64,000 bases of DNA from Pagrus major (lineage: Eukaryota > Chordata > Actinopteri > Spariformes > Sparidae): positions 17,530,958 to 17,594,957 of the forward strand of contig NC_133219.1 of assembly GCF_040436345.1 (NCBI RefSeq), written 5' to 3'. Every line of letters begins with the position of its first letter. Within the stretch, counting starts at the first letter, position 1. This document shows positions 11,920 to 23,352 of this stretch, one piece after another. A program made the translations under genes and the position numbers. The notes under the pieces were generated by a model that saw only the letters and a list, made by a program, of their open reading frames with translations, was not told where the DNA came from and did not search any database.

Positions 11920-11995
<76 letters not shown>
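11920..11995 (+). repeat. (CA)38 microsatellite next to the fgf5 exon 2 donor
   Basis: Pure CA units start nine bases after the last base of exon 2, inside the sense-strand intron. CA-rich intronic RNA near donors is bound by hnRNP L-type proteins and can change exon inclusion, so repeat length may affect exon 2 usage. The splicing effect is inference. Confidence 0.95.
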
Positions 11996-11996
<1 letters not shown>

Positions 11997-12225
11997 TGCA
12001 AACTGCTTCTGTTTGTCAGCCTGCACTCAGCATGTACATACCTAAACAAGTGTTCACACTCTCACCATTAAATGACTGCTGAAGATGAATTCAAAGCTGC
12101 ACTAATTGATTTTTTGGCCATTCAGATGCAAAGAATAATTTCCACCTTATCAAGTTGTTGTTTTTTTTAACACGTATGCATCAATAATTATTGATTATCG
12201 TACAGTATTTCTACACTGCTGCTAC

Positions 12226-12516
12226 TTTTACTTAAAGGTGCAATATTGTAAGGATTTTAGTTGAAAACAATCATAAAATAAAATTATCAACAGGTTGTGA
12301 ATAACAGTGCTGACGTTATGACATCGATTTGTGTTGCAAAGATAGATACTGAAGTTAGCACGCTAACCAGCTAGCTGCATGGCTAACTGAGCTAACTCGT
12401 GAACGGCAGCTACAGTTAACTGCAGTTAGAGTGAGAGAGCTAAAGCTGCTGTAGTGATATGCTTCCTTTGTTTTGAATTCAACATGTATTCTTACATATA
12501 GCACCTTTAAGTAAAA
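12226..12516. mobile_element. MITE family 2, copy A (about 290 bp)
   Basis: The outermost 16 bases, TTTTACTTAAAGGTGC, are matched exactly by the reverse complement at the right end (12501-12516). The pairing continues imperfectly to about 23 bases (GTAAG inside). The interior has no coding capacity and includes CACGCTAACCAGCTAGC. Related left ends occur at 37278 and 61366. It sits in fgf5 intron 2. Confidence 0.85.
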
Positions 12517-15009
12517 CATTCGTTTTTAGAGTACTTCCTCCACCGCTGCCTGCTAGTCACTAACTTTGTGCACTTGTGTGGTGCTGTGCACGTAGTGTAC
12601 AGTGGATTTATCAGGGACTGTTTTGCGAAACACAGCTGCGTACTGCTGCTACAAACAAAATTGATTAGAGCACTGAGACTGAACCAGGCAGCAAATAGTT
12701 TGTAAAACCAAAACAATGAGCTAAAAGAGGCACAACTTTTTTTTTAGAGCTGTTAAATTGGCCGATATTTTTTCAGAAGTATTGATTATTAGAGTGCTCA
12801 CATCTCTGAAGTGTCTTTTTTCTTATCCTGTGGTTGAATGAACAAACAAATGTGCATGACTCTCCTGAGCAGTCTCCATCATGGCGTTGCACTTGGTTGT
12901 ACATAAGAGAGGTTGTGTGTAGACAGCAAAATGCTTGACAGAAGTTCAAATCATGTGTAACTTTTGGAAAGTTTCAAAAGTTGTAGACACAAGCTGAATC
13001 CGACAATTTAGTTTGAAGCATACTGACCCCTTTATTAGCCTCTCAGAGCTCTCAACTGCATCTCACAGTCAGATTATTTTGTTATACACGCTACTCCCCA
13101 AAGACCGAGAATGAATTTTCCCGCTCTAAGTTTAATATTGTTTACTTTGGATGAACCATTTCACTTCCTGTCAGTGTTCCTACCTGCTACCAGAATGTAA
13201 AGAGGCCAAATTCTGTGAATCTTCACCTCATTTGCTGCTGATATGATGCAACCCAACTTCTTTCGGACTTATGAAACAGGATGTATTGCTCCATTAAAAC
13301 CTTGCCTAGTGCATCTATAGTTGTTTTTATTTATTAGTTTGTCCGGCTTTGCATCTGTGCCACATAACAAAATCCCCAAATCTGACATCAGCATGTCATG
13401 GCATACTGCTATAATCTTTAGCCACAGTTTCCAAGACTTTCAAATCCCCCCAAACACACAGTAAGCCCAAATCTGCCCACAGCAGCTTGGCCTCGCTGCC
13501 ATAAGCAGGCTGGCCGGCCAGCCAGCAGCCAGCCGCACTCACGAGTCATCTGTGGGAGCCTTGGCAGGCATATAGATAGAAGCGGCTCCCTATTAGCATG
13601 TGTTAATGGGAAGAGCAGATTAAGTCCTGTCTGGGACGGCTGATAATATACAGAGGAGTGAGCCACAAAGTGAAGATCAATATGTTGAGTAAACAATCAG
13701 CCAGGCAGGCAACAATCGGAGAGCCGGAGAGTCTGTGAGCTGCTGTGGGTGTGAATGCTGAGCAACGGCGATTTATGCCCCCTCAGCTCCTGGGATTGTT
13801 TCATGAAACCCTGTCAGCGGGGAGTGATGTAGCGTCTTTCCTGAAAGTGCATTCTCAGCCACAGCTGGCTTGAACTCTACTAATATGACTGTAAGCTGTC
13901 CACCAGCAGATACATATTCAGTTGTCATTGCAGCTCATATAAGCACACAGAAAAATTACAAACTTTCCCGGGGTCACAGCACATCCCAAACAAGATTTAG
14001 ATATCCACTAAACTGGGCGGACATGGATAATAAGAGAGAGCAATGCGGCAAAGCAAAATGGCGCACTGTGGGGTATCGCCTCAAACTAAAACCTGATCAT
14101 CGTTTTTGCCCCACTGGAAGTTTGTCATGCATAGCCACGCTCTGACTCAGTGGGATTTTCTTTCTTGTGATCCAACTAGTGTGCAACTGGGTCTTATCTG
14201 CCCCTTCATCTCCTGTTCCAAAGCGCAAAATGTCACAAACTAAAGTCCAACTGTCCTCATACTCCTACTGCGCCAACTCAAAGGTCGATCGTCTGTTGTT
14301 TGTGGCTGGTTTTGATGTGTCTGAACGACTCGCTCAATCAAGACAATCAGGTTGATTCACTTCGAGCAGACTGTTCGCAGGTTGCAGCAATAGTCAAGGA
14401 CAGAAAAGACATCTGCTGAAAAGCTTCCATTGAGATAAGTCATTATTTGTCCTCATGGGCATAGAGCAGGTTTAGTGACAGATAAACTTTACCAGAGCTG
14501 CCTTGCTCAAGGGAAATTCTTCCTCACAAATAAAGAGTGCTTTCCCATGATTTTTTTTGTTGAATCAACTTTAGTCTGGGATTGCAGTGATTCTCAATGT
14601 CAGGGTTGCGTAAACTCATCCCCAAAGATAGGAATGGTGAGGAGAATAAGCTTCAAGAAGCTCCACTCCACTCCAGTCATGTCAGTTTGGTAAATTACAT
14701 ACTGTATGTATTAGCTAATTAAAGCCAGTATGCTTTGAATATGACATTTACCACACCGGCACCCTCCATGTAGTATTAAAAAGAAACCAAAACTTACTTA
14801 CTTACTTTTTTACCAATAGAAATCTGAATGTTTTCTATAATCACATTCAAATTTCACACAGTGGCCTAAATATAGCTGAAATTGGGTAGTTTTACAAGCA
14901 TTTAACTCCCTAAATTAGCTTTTTTGCTAGCATTCTAGCTTTCCAAAATCATGTATACAATTATCATAATTGATTTAAAGTGTGCATGAATAGGAACATC
15001 TCCATATCA

Positions 15010-15300
15010 GTGTCATAACTAAAACCTTTGATCCAGACCAACAATTTCTGACAACTAATGACCCCATTACAGTTAAATTTGGCATGGATACTCATGGTCC
15101 TGAGATGTGAAATGATTTTAAATGATTTACTCCCAACTCCCTGACCTTTGCTGTAGCGCCATCATCAGATAAAAAGTCCAGTAGGTTAAAGGGAAAAGGA
15201 ATGTCCAGGATGAATGAATGATGTTTGCTGTTAATATTAATTTTCCCCAGAGGATGAATCACAATGTTCTGGTGACCTGATGACCTGTTTCCGTCTTTGT
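15010..15300 (+). repeat. Dispersed fish repeat, copy 1
   Basis: Contains GGCATGGATACTCATGGTCC, a recurring phrase that reappears in altered form near 16200 (ACACTCATGGTCCTCAG), followed by CAGAGGATGAATCACAATG-like sequence. Such phrases belong to interspersed repeats common in fish. Edges are approximate and the class is unknown. Confidence 0.5.
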
Positions 15301-16179
15301 GTGGTCAAAATGTCCACTTATGCGCAAGAATTCAAACTCAAACTTCTCACTCTTTTGGGCCGAAAGTCATTAATTTTCAGTTTTATACGCAGTGAATTTA
15401 AGTTATTCTTCTTGCAGTACAGCTCTACTACTTACTATAGATACTTTGCACTCTCAGAGACTGTTTCTCTGGCACCAACCGTTGCAGTTGGGGCTTATTT
15501 TTGCCTCCGGAGCAGCTCTGCCTCAGAGAAATATTTGTACAACTAAAACTCCAATCTGTGGCTACAGCTGCACTGTGCTATTTAACTGCCTTGATGATTT
15601 GGGGTGGATGTAAACCTCGGGGGCCACAGACAGCCTCGGGCCTCACGTCAGGGTGTCAGGTGACACCCTGAACCTTATCTTGTTGCATCATCTGTCATAT
15701 TTAATATTTAGATGTTTTCACAGTGGCAACTTATTGGCTGGATAATGGGTGAGGAGACAGATGCACATTGCTCTGCATGACCTGCTCAGCAAGACACCAC
15801 AAACATAATCTTTCTAAAGGTGAAAGGGTCACCTGCATTTGTTGAGCAAACAGTGACAGGCGGGGGGAGAGAGAAGAGAGAGAATGTCAGGATTACATGA
15901 AGGCATTTAAATTATACAGCTATAGAAATGCTGGTATGGCATTAAGGATTTAATCGGCAAAACCACCTGAATTAACTCGTGTTTTTGACATCTGTCATTT
16001 GTTTTAAATATGTCTTAGCTACAATTTCTCTATACTGATGACACTTTTCATGTCAGATCATCAAGTGTTTCACATTCCCAGCCAGTTCATTACAAGCCCA
16101 GCTCTTTAAGTTTGTGCGTAATAAGAATGAAGGTTTAGTGTATGATCTGTTGACATTTTGGCGTTGAGTGGCATATCAC

Positions 16180-16505
16180 AACAAATATTTGATGGATTGC
16201 CATGAAATTTGTTAAAGACACTCATGGTCCTCAGAATATAAATGTAAACACATGGCTAAAGCACACTGAAAACTTATATAAGCTTTTGCAAACTGCTATC
16301 CCTGATCTCAAGAGCTTTTTCTCAGTTTATAGGCCTGTAAAAAAGTTGCATAGTGCATCTTTGAAAGCATTATTTGTGTCCTATTTACCCCCCCTTACTC
16401 TAGTGTCACCGACAGGTTGGCATTTTTGGTTTTGAGTGAAACGTCCCCACAGCTGTTGGATGGACGGCATTAACTTTAGTGACATTCCAATCAGCGTCAT
16501 CTATA
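16180..16505 (+). repeat. Dispersed fish repeat, copy 2
   Basis: GATGGATTGCCATGAAATTT and ACTCATGGTCCTCAG resemble copy 1. Farther right, GGTTTTGAGTGAAACGTCC and TTGGATGGACGGCATTAAC look like the next unit of the same internally repeated element. Edges are approximate. Confidence 0.5.
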
Positions 16506-17127
16506 CTAATTTGGAAATGTGAAGATGCCTTCATGCTCAAGTAACTCTATGGGCGTGATAAACATTACCTATCAAACATTACCTACCATACTCACCTTGG
16601 AAAGAGCTCCTAGGGTGTTTAGAAAAGTGAATTGGCATTTGTTTGTAAAAAGTCTTATGTTAGACTGTTGTTTTAACAAGTTAGTTACAAACCCAGTCCC
16701 AATGGGTTGTGCATATTAGAGTAGAGTAAGACTGTGGTCCAAGTTCAGGTTGTAGTCTTTGATTTTAGTGGAACTGGAATCGATAAAAATACTTTATTCA
16801 TCCATCTGTTATAGTGGTAAGACTAAAGGGGCCACTTTTGTGAAGAAGTACTGTTTGGGTAGAGGGGAGAAAAAACGTTAGTCATCAGTAACTTTCCACC
16901 TCTGCCCTCGATTCAGCTAACCCCTGAGGATCATGGGAAAGGTCCCTTTAAAAGAGTGTGACCAATCCAGCAGGGCAAGAGCCAGGTTAAACAGCTGTAC
17001 AAGCATTATGATTTTAACAATAAGATCTCTGGAATCTGGCTGCAGCCATTAAATCCTATGAAACACAGCAGGAGCCAAAGCTCCTTCCTGGTATGCATGC
17101 TTATGTGTGCGTGTGTGCATACATGCC

Positions 17128-17160
17128 TGTGTGTGTGTGTGTGTGCGTGTGTGTGTGTGA
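17128..17160 (+). repeat. (GT)n microsatellite
   Basis: GTGTGT tract with one GC interruption. Confidence 0.9.
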
Positions 17161-18380
17161 GTACATTCATACATGCTCCGATGGATTTGTTTCCAAATGT
17201 GTAATTCCCTGACTGGTACCAGAGCTGGTATGTTGCTCAAATGTAGCGGTCTGTTAAATCATTGCAATCCACCCATAGCAGTGACTCGGGAGGTCTGTGC
17301 ACTTTTCTAATCATTTTTAAAAACAACAGCCAAAAGGAACGGTCGGTCACTTTGAATAACTTAAGGGTTTGTACTCTTCTGCTGCAGCCGCAGCGCACTC
17401 TCTTGTGACTGGCATGTTTACCGAACGCTGTAATGGCATCATTTTCTGCTATGCTTCACTCTTCAGCAAAGCAGAACAGTTTGTTTTATTTCAGAATGGC
17501 AGGAGGTTACACAAGAAAGTCACACTGCAGCAAGAAAGCAGGCATCCCTGGGTACATGTCAGAATTTCCCACCCAAGATATTTTTAGGCACAAAACTGGA
17601 ACATTCAATGAATATCTACATCTCTATTTCTGAAATGGGGTGAAGGAGAAAAACAATACTGCATGCTTGTGTTGTCTGACCATTTTTACCAAGCTAGTAC
17701 ATTGTCCCGACCATTTGCTAGAGGGCGTTTTGTTTGGTAAATAATTTATTTCAGTTGAATAGGTTTGGATCTAAGACTCAAATTACTTTCAGTCTCATAC
17801 AATCTATTTGTGGGACATACATTTAGAAATTCCACCTGGAAAGCTAATGGATCCTTTGGATTATTATTGCTGATGCCTCAATGTATAAGCAACATTTTTA
17901 ATCCACTTCTGTTGACCATTTACATATGTCAGCTATATAGCTTGCATATAGCATCATCAGCATTACCCATGCAAATGACAAGGGTCTCACTAAAAACGTG
18001 GTGTTTCACCTGGATGGACATGGTTTGTCAGGATGTAGCAGTGCACACTTTGGCAAGCTCTGTGACAGTCTTGGTCTGGCTCTGATTACACATATTTTTC
18101 AACAATTTGTGTATTTGACCCTCACATCTATTTGCATGGAAAGTAACAGTCTGCCCAGTAAGAACATTTAGGTTGTTTTATGAAAAGTTTTCTGCTGGAA
18201 AGCCTTTAAAAAGTCAGGTGATGTGGTTGAAAGGTGGACAAAGACTCATTTCGCAGTGAGTTATGTTGGTTGAATGGAATATGCACATTTCTTCCATGAT
18301 GGAGTTTTTGATTTTTGTTTTAAGTTTTCAGAGGCAAATGTCTTAGGTTTTTGGTCAATGGACTTTTCCAGTCTACTGTC

Positions 18381-18474
18381 AGCTCAAAACGCTTTACAAC
18401 ACTTGTCACATTCACCCATTTACACACGGACGTGTGACCTGACCCACTCCACCCCCTGAGCTACAGCCGCCCCC
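18381..18474 (+). repeat. Truncated SINE-like repeat
   Basis: AACGCTTTACAACACTTGTC, CATTCACCCATTTACACAC and the tail CCCCTGAGCTACAGCCGCCC are the usual wording of a very abundant fish repeat that in full ends with a 'CTACCACCTGAGCCACAGCC' phrase. The middle is missing here. Classification is from memory of fish genomes. Confidence 0.5.
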
Positions 18475-18480
18475 AGGTCT

Positions 18481-19075
18481 AGGCAACAAAACTACTTTGG
18501 TTTAGGAAAAGATCATGGTTTGGATTAAAATACTAAGTCAGCATTGATTTCACGTCACATGACAAGAACAGCAGTGATCACAAAAAATAAAAATCATCTC
18601 TGAAGTTACAAATGACAAGACACTCAATGTGAGCTAACGAGAATGGGCATCTACCACAGTGAGTAATGCAGGACGAAAGGCCTGCAGGCAAAATGCCAAT
18701 TTTTCGCAAGTTCCAAAATGCCAGAGCTGAAACAGGCACATTACATCCCGTTTGAGATCTTTCAGCTACTTGATCAGGTGTAGGCAACGGAAATACTTGA
18801 TTACGTTTAGGCAAAAAAAAAAAACTACTTGGTTAGGTTTAGGGAACAAAACTTCTTGGGTTTAGGAAAAGATTGTGCTTTGGATTAAAATAATAATTCA
18901 GCGTTCACTTTGAATTTACATGGCATTACACGAACAGCAATGATCTCAAAAATAAAAATCATCTCTGTTTGAAGTTACAAATGACAAGACACATGAGCAA
19001 ACAAGAAAAGTCCCCTAATGCTGGAGCTGAAACAGTCTCACATCTCATCCCGTTTGAGATCATTTAGCTTTGTCA
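18481..19075 (+). repeat. Imperfect tandem duplication, 360-bp period
   Basis: The block at 18481-18630 recurs at 18841-18990 with exactly 360-base spacing. TTTAGGAAAAGAT starts at 18501 and 18861, and TGGATTAAAATA follows in both. The pair continues through AAATAAAAATCATCTCTG and AAGTTACAAATGACAAGACA to CATCCCGTTTGAGATC. The second unit has lost part of the middle. The units carry the GGTTAGGTTTAGG dispersed repeat. Confidence 0.85.
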
Positions 19076-20188
19076 GTAAAGTACAGCATCAGGTGCATTA
19101 AGTCAGATGAAAACTGTTGACATTGTTCAAACCATTGTATCACGTTGATACAACAAATAATTCTTTACCTGCTAGGTCTTTCTATCGCATCTCCTCAGTG
19201 TTATGTTTCCCAAACCTTGACCAGTTGAACGTGTGAACTCCATTTTGCAGATGCCAGTGAAAGCTAATGCAGCGAACAACATGAAAAGAAAAACAACAGC
19301 CTGTGTGTCTTCATTTAGCAGTTCTTTTGGATAAAGTCAATACACAGACGGGCCGTAATGAGTGTTTGACCAGTACAAAGGAAGTTCTGCTGCTGTCACT
19401 CAAACCATCTCTGCGATAAGGAAAGCCATTTAGATGACTTTGAAAACCGCCCCCGAGATGAAAGCTAAATCCTCTGTTATTTCAGAGAAGCTACACCCAA
19501 TCAGATCATAATCAGACAATATTGTGTTGAACAGCAACGGGGCCATGCGGTATGCAATTACAGGTTGAGATGAGAGAGTATTTTCTCACTCGGATAACGG
19601 TTGTAGGGATTGAAGAGAAACAAATGGCATACTGATTGCAGTGTGATTCCTGCTCTTGTTGTAAAAACAAGGAAAGATATCTGACAGTGAGGACAGTTAA
19701 CCAGGACGATCACAAATAGTTTCTCAACGTAGCGTTGTGTCCTTCTGTCAGATCAGTATTAACAAGGAAATAAAATTTAATCAGCGGGAAGAATCTGGCA
19801 GAGGTCAGCTCCCAGATGCTTTTTGGTTCAGAGGTTTCCTGTAAAGGAATAGGAGCCATTACTTCTTCTTTCCCCAACAAGACAATTATCTTTGCAGCAG
19901 TTAACAAGAGAAACACTGGGTTAGGTTTCATGGTAGCATGCAAACACAACAGAGTTCCCACATGTTCTGCACCTGAGCCTTGTTTTCATGTGGACAGATC
20001 CAGTTACATGCGCTCAGAAAATGAACTCGTGGAACAATTTACAAATTTAGCAGATTTAAAGATCATTAAAAATGAATCACAAATAATCTCACTGACTGAT
20101 CTAAAGCACTGAAGTGTAGCTCAAGTTCCATTAGATTAAAGCCAAAAGAAAACACCTGTTAATTCCTTATATTTCCCTTCTTTTGTAG

Positions 20189-20560
20189 GAATGGTTCACG
20201 GACGACTGTAAGTTCAGGGAACGTTTCCAGGAGAACAGTTACAACACATACGCCTCAGTAATCCACAAGAACCACAGGACTGGTCGCGAGTGGTTTGTGG
20301 CCATCAATAAGAGAGGGAAAGCTAAAATGGGCTCCAGCCCACGGGTCAAATCCCAACATGTCTCCACCCACTTCTTACCCAGGGTCAGCCTGCACGAGAA
20401 CAGCGAGCGAGGCTTCACCATCACAGACAGGAGCAAAGAGAGGAGGAAAGCCGCGCCGGCACCACCACCAAAACCTGCACCGGCGAAGGCGAATGTCCAT
20501 GCAGGTACAGCGCCGAGACGTACACAAGTCAAGTACTGGCCCAAGTACCGGTTTGGATAG
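20189..20560 (+). CDS. fgf5: fgf5 coding exon 3 and stop
   Basis: Encodes residues 106-228 and a TAG stop. It begins in phase 0 after a pyrimidine-rich TTTTGTAG acceptor. It opens [20 protein letters not shown], continues with [16 protein letters not shown], and then HVSTHFLPR, which completes the FGF core and includes the basic heparin-binding loop (about residues 145-160). Cys112 is the conserved FGF core cysteine. A further cysteine in the human GCSPRV motif is serine here (GSSPRV). The last 45 or so residues are basic and Pro/Ala-rich ([13 protein letters not shown]) and end in YRFG, close to the human C-terminus. With exons 1 and 2 the reading frame is unbroken, so the gene appears intact. 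Confidence 0.96.
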   Translation, partial: EWFTDDCKFRERFQENSYNTYASVIHKNHRTGREWFVAINKRGKAKMGSSPRVKSQHVSTHFLPRVSLHENSERGFTITDRSKERRKAAPAPPPKPAPAKANVHAGTAPRRTQVKYWPKYRFG

Positions 20561-22260
20561 ATGTCAGAGGGTTTGGCTCTATCTGGGGGACACAAGGTTC
20601 ATAGACGTTGGACAAACGTATAAATGATGAACATGCTCAAAAAACTGACAATGGTCATGGTCACATTCAAAGCATTCCAGGTATCTATGTAGTGAACGAA
20701 ACCTCAAAGGGCTGCCAGGTACAATTATGGAGCTTTACTTTCCTGAAGCTATGATCATAGTTGGGATTTATCTTTCCACTTTCATTCTGTGGTGCTCTGT
20801 CCTGTTTTATGTTATCACTGTGTACACGGTGAACTTTAGCAGTGCCCAAGCTTGAAAAATATTTTTTAAGATGAGATGCTGTTGAAGCTGAAATCCATAA
20901 CTTATTCTTGATAGGATTTCATATTACATGTCAAAGACACAAAAGTCATCCATGTTTTTCTGTCTTGCTGGCCGAATGAAAGCGTGCTTAACTGACCGTG
21001 TGACGTCCTCCACTGTTTGATAGCTGGTAAGGGACTGTACAAAAATTACTATTGGGATTGTTTTGTCATATAGCAAAAAGTTCAATCTAAAAAGTTTAAT
21101 TAAAAAGTGGACCATTTAAATAATAGTTACCATTTCAAAATACCCCTAAAATGACGAGTGAGGTACGAAACACAATTATAACATTGCATAATTTTAAGGG
21201 GAAAGGCCAAAAAATATGACAGTAAAACCAAAAACAGGTTTTGGATTTCAGCTGTAGACAGCAAAAAAATAACTATATGACAATTGTTTCCTCCCCCTGA
21301 AGACAATTATTTAGCCTACTTTTGAAACATGACAATCCCTCTCAGACCTGGTTTGGAAAGTACTTTGCCAGAACATACACACCGACCAACTGTCCCCTTT
21401 CCTAACACCAGATTTGTGATAATCAACATGAAAACGTAGACTGGATTTCTGGAGACTCTAACCTCCCTCCTCCTGGACAGCTGTGAGGGATCAAGGAGAA
21501 AACTGTCCGTCAAAACTATCATTTTAGCAGCCGGCTGTCCCCTGAAAAATCCAGAGTCATGACCTCAAGGCATTCCACTAAGGAGGAGCGCGCACCGCCG
21601 TCACCGCAGGGATAAAGATGCCGAGAAAGAGCGGCCACTTGTTTTGGGCAAGGTTGAGGCTTTAGGTGTATCAGATGGCAAACAGCCGTGGAATGGCCAT
21701 TCAGGAGTGTGCAGTCATCTCTGGGGAGGAGGGCAGGGATGGCTGTGTGTCGTCTACCCTTCCCAGGAGCCTGAACTTTAATTTGATTGTTTGAATTTAA
21801 GTCAGCTTGGGCACATTTTGCAATTCAAATGGACAATCTATCGAACGGACCATATTCCACTGTAAGAACCTGTGTATTAATGGGAAAATGTTCATAATGT
21901 GGGCAAATATATGTCACATGAGTGTTTGACAGCTGAGACGGAAATCTCAAATATCTGCGCTGTTTCTAATAAGCCTGTGACAACAAAGTGTGAAACATGT
22001 CTCTTATCACTTTATATTTACAATCATAAGAATTGTAAGTAAGAAAGGTTTCAGGCTGGTTTCAGGTTTGTAAGTAAGTTTCAGGCTGTGTTGTCGGGTG
22101 AAGCTACATGCTTGGATAGTTCTGGTCATTTTCAAATGTAATTTATCAAAATGTTGGCTTTCTCAATCTGACTGTGCTAATAATCTGCTGTGTGGGAAGA
22201 GGCAAGAGTGTATCCACTGTCCTCCATCAGCCTGGAGAGCTAACTGTCAGTAATGGATGA

Positions 22261-22266
22261 AATAAA
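22261..22266 (+). terminator. fgf5: Candidate fgf5 polyadenylation signal
   Basis: This is the first AATAAA noticed after the fgf5 stop, giving a 3' UTR of about 1.7 kb. It is followed by T-rich sequence. ATTAAA hexamers at 21099 and 23347 are alternatives, so only cDNA would settle it. Confidence 0.3.
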
Positions 22267-22511
22267 ACAAAAATATAGCTTTGGGTTTAAAATTTGGCAG
22301 TACAGTCATTGCCACATCGTTATGGCCCCCGACTCGGGTCTCAGTTTTGAGCCTGTGCAGAACTCTACTGAGTGTATCAAGATTGCATGATAATCTAGAT
22401 GTGTTATTATAATAAAAGAAAATGTTTGAAAATTGCAAATACGCATCTTTAACCACATCTGCCACAAAATGACAACCATGAGACACACGTACAAGAAAAT
22501 AGGAAAATGAT

Positions 22512-22547
22512 CAAACAAACAAACAAATAAACAACAACAACAACAAA
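22512..22547 (+). repeat. (CAAA)n/(CAA)n simple repeat
   Basis: CAAACAAACAAACAAATAAA-type units followed by a run of CAA triplets. Confidence 0.85.
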
Positions 22548-22622
22548 GAATTTCTAGCAACACGGAAACCATTGTTTCTTAAATAACAGTCCAACTTTCC
22601 AGGAAATGTTTATTAAAATTTG

Positions 22623-22994
22623 TTAAAAGTGCGCTCTGTAGTTTCGAGTAAAAATAATTTTAATTAGAAAAGAAAGATCTTCACTGAATGATTTTTTAAG
22701 CCTAAACAAACTAAATAAACAGACTCTCTTTGTTTTCATGACTGAATAAACTGAATAAACAAACTGACCTTAAAGGACAACACAGTTTCATACTGTTTTA
22801 CTTTGTTTATATTTGGCGGACCCTGCCACCCTTCTAGCTTCAAACAGTGTTCTGGGACCTTATTTTCCTCTGAGAACAGCTTGTTTATTCAGTTATGGAA
22901 AAGATAAATATTTCTGACTTTGCATTATTACTTCATTAATACTGAAGATATTAAAATTCTGAGCTTGAATTTCTGCTACACAGTGCCCCTTTAA
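22623..22994. mobile_element. MITE family 1, copy B (372 bp)
   Basis: Left end TTAAAAGTGCGCTCTGTAG and right end CTACACAGTGCCCCTTTAA are inverted counterparts with a few mismatches. The interior is shared with copies A and C, including CCTCTGAGAACAGCTTGTTT. This is the most complete copy. If the fgf5 mRNA ends at 23347, the element lies inside the 3' UTR. Confidence 0.85.
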
Positions 22995-23346
22995 GAGAAG
23001 TCAGACGATGACAAACGCAGACCACCATCATAAAGGGGAATACAGAATATCTAAAATATGTAGAATACCTTTATTTTAAAGTTAATACACAAGTTAATAC
23101 AGTGGAAAAGTACTGTTGTCAAGTGTTATACAATGTTTTTGTCTTTGTCCAGGCTAAGTGGAAAGCTACCTGCTCTGGGGCCCTTATAGACTGTAGATAT
23201 CTTGATGCTGTTTGTTTTTTTTTAAAGATCTTGTGTTTTGTCATCGTGTTGTGTGGTTCTCAAACACATCCCAAAGAAATATTTTTTGTACCAGAATTTT
23301 TTTTATAAAAATGTATGTATGAAGAAGAGTTTTATGTAATATGACT

Positions 23347-23352
23347 ATTAAA
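23347..23352 (+). terminator. fgf5: Alternative fgf5 polyadenylation signal
   Basis: ATTAAA follows an AT-rich stretch (23100-23340). Use of this site would give a 2.8-kb 3' UTR containing a MITE. Motif evidence only. Confidence 0.2.

Larger units (their letters stand above)
11911..20188 (+). other. fgf5: fgf5 intron 2
   Basis: An 8.3-kb intron. It holds the CA microsatellite at its 5' edge, a MITE (12226-12516), copies of a dispersed repeat (about 15010-15300 and 16180-16505), a GT-rich tract (17128-17160), a SINE-like fragment (18381-18474) and a 360-bp tandem duplication (18481-19075). The stretch 13470-13830 is repeat-free and dense in homeodomain-like TAAT/ATTA cores, a candidate enhancer. 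No further exon is seen. Confidence 0.85.

Noticed and set aside
11713..12045. 110-codon frame with a long His/Thr run
   Set aside because: It overlaps fgf5 exon 2 in another frame and reads through the CA microsatellite.
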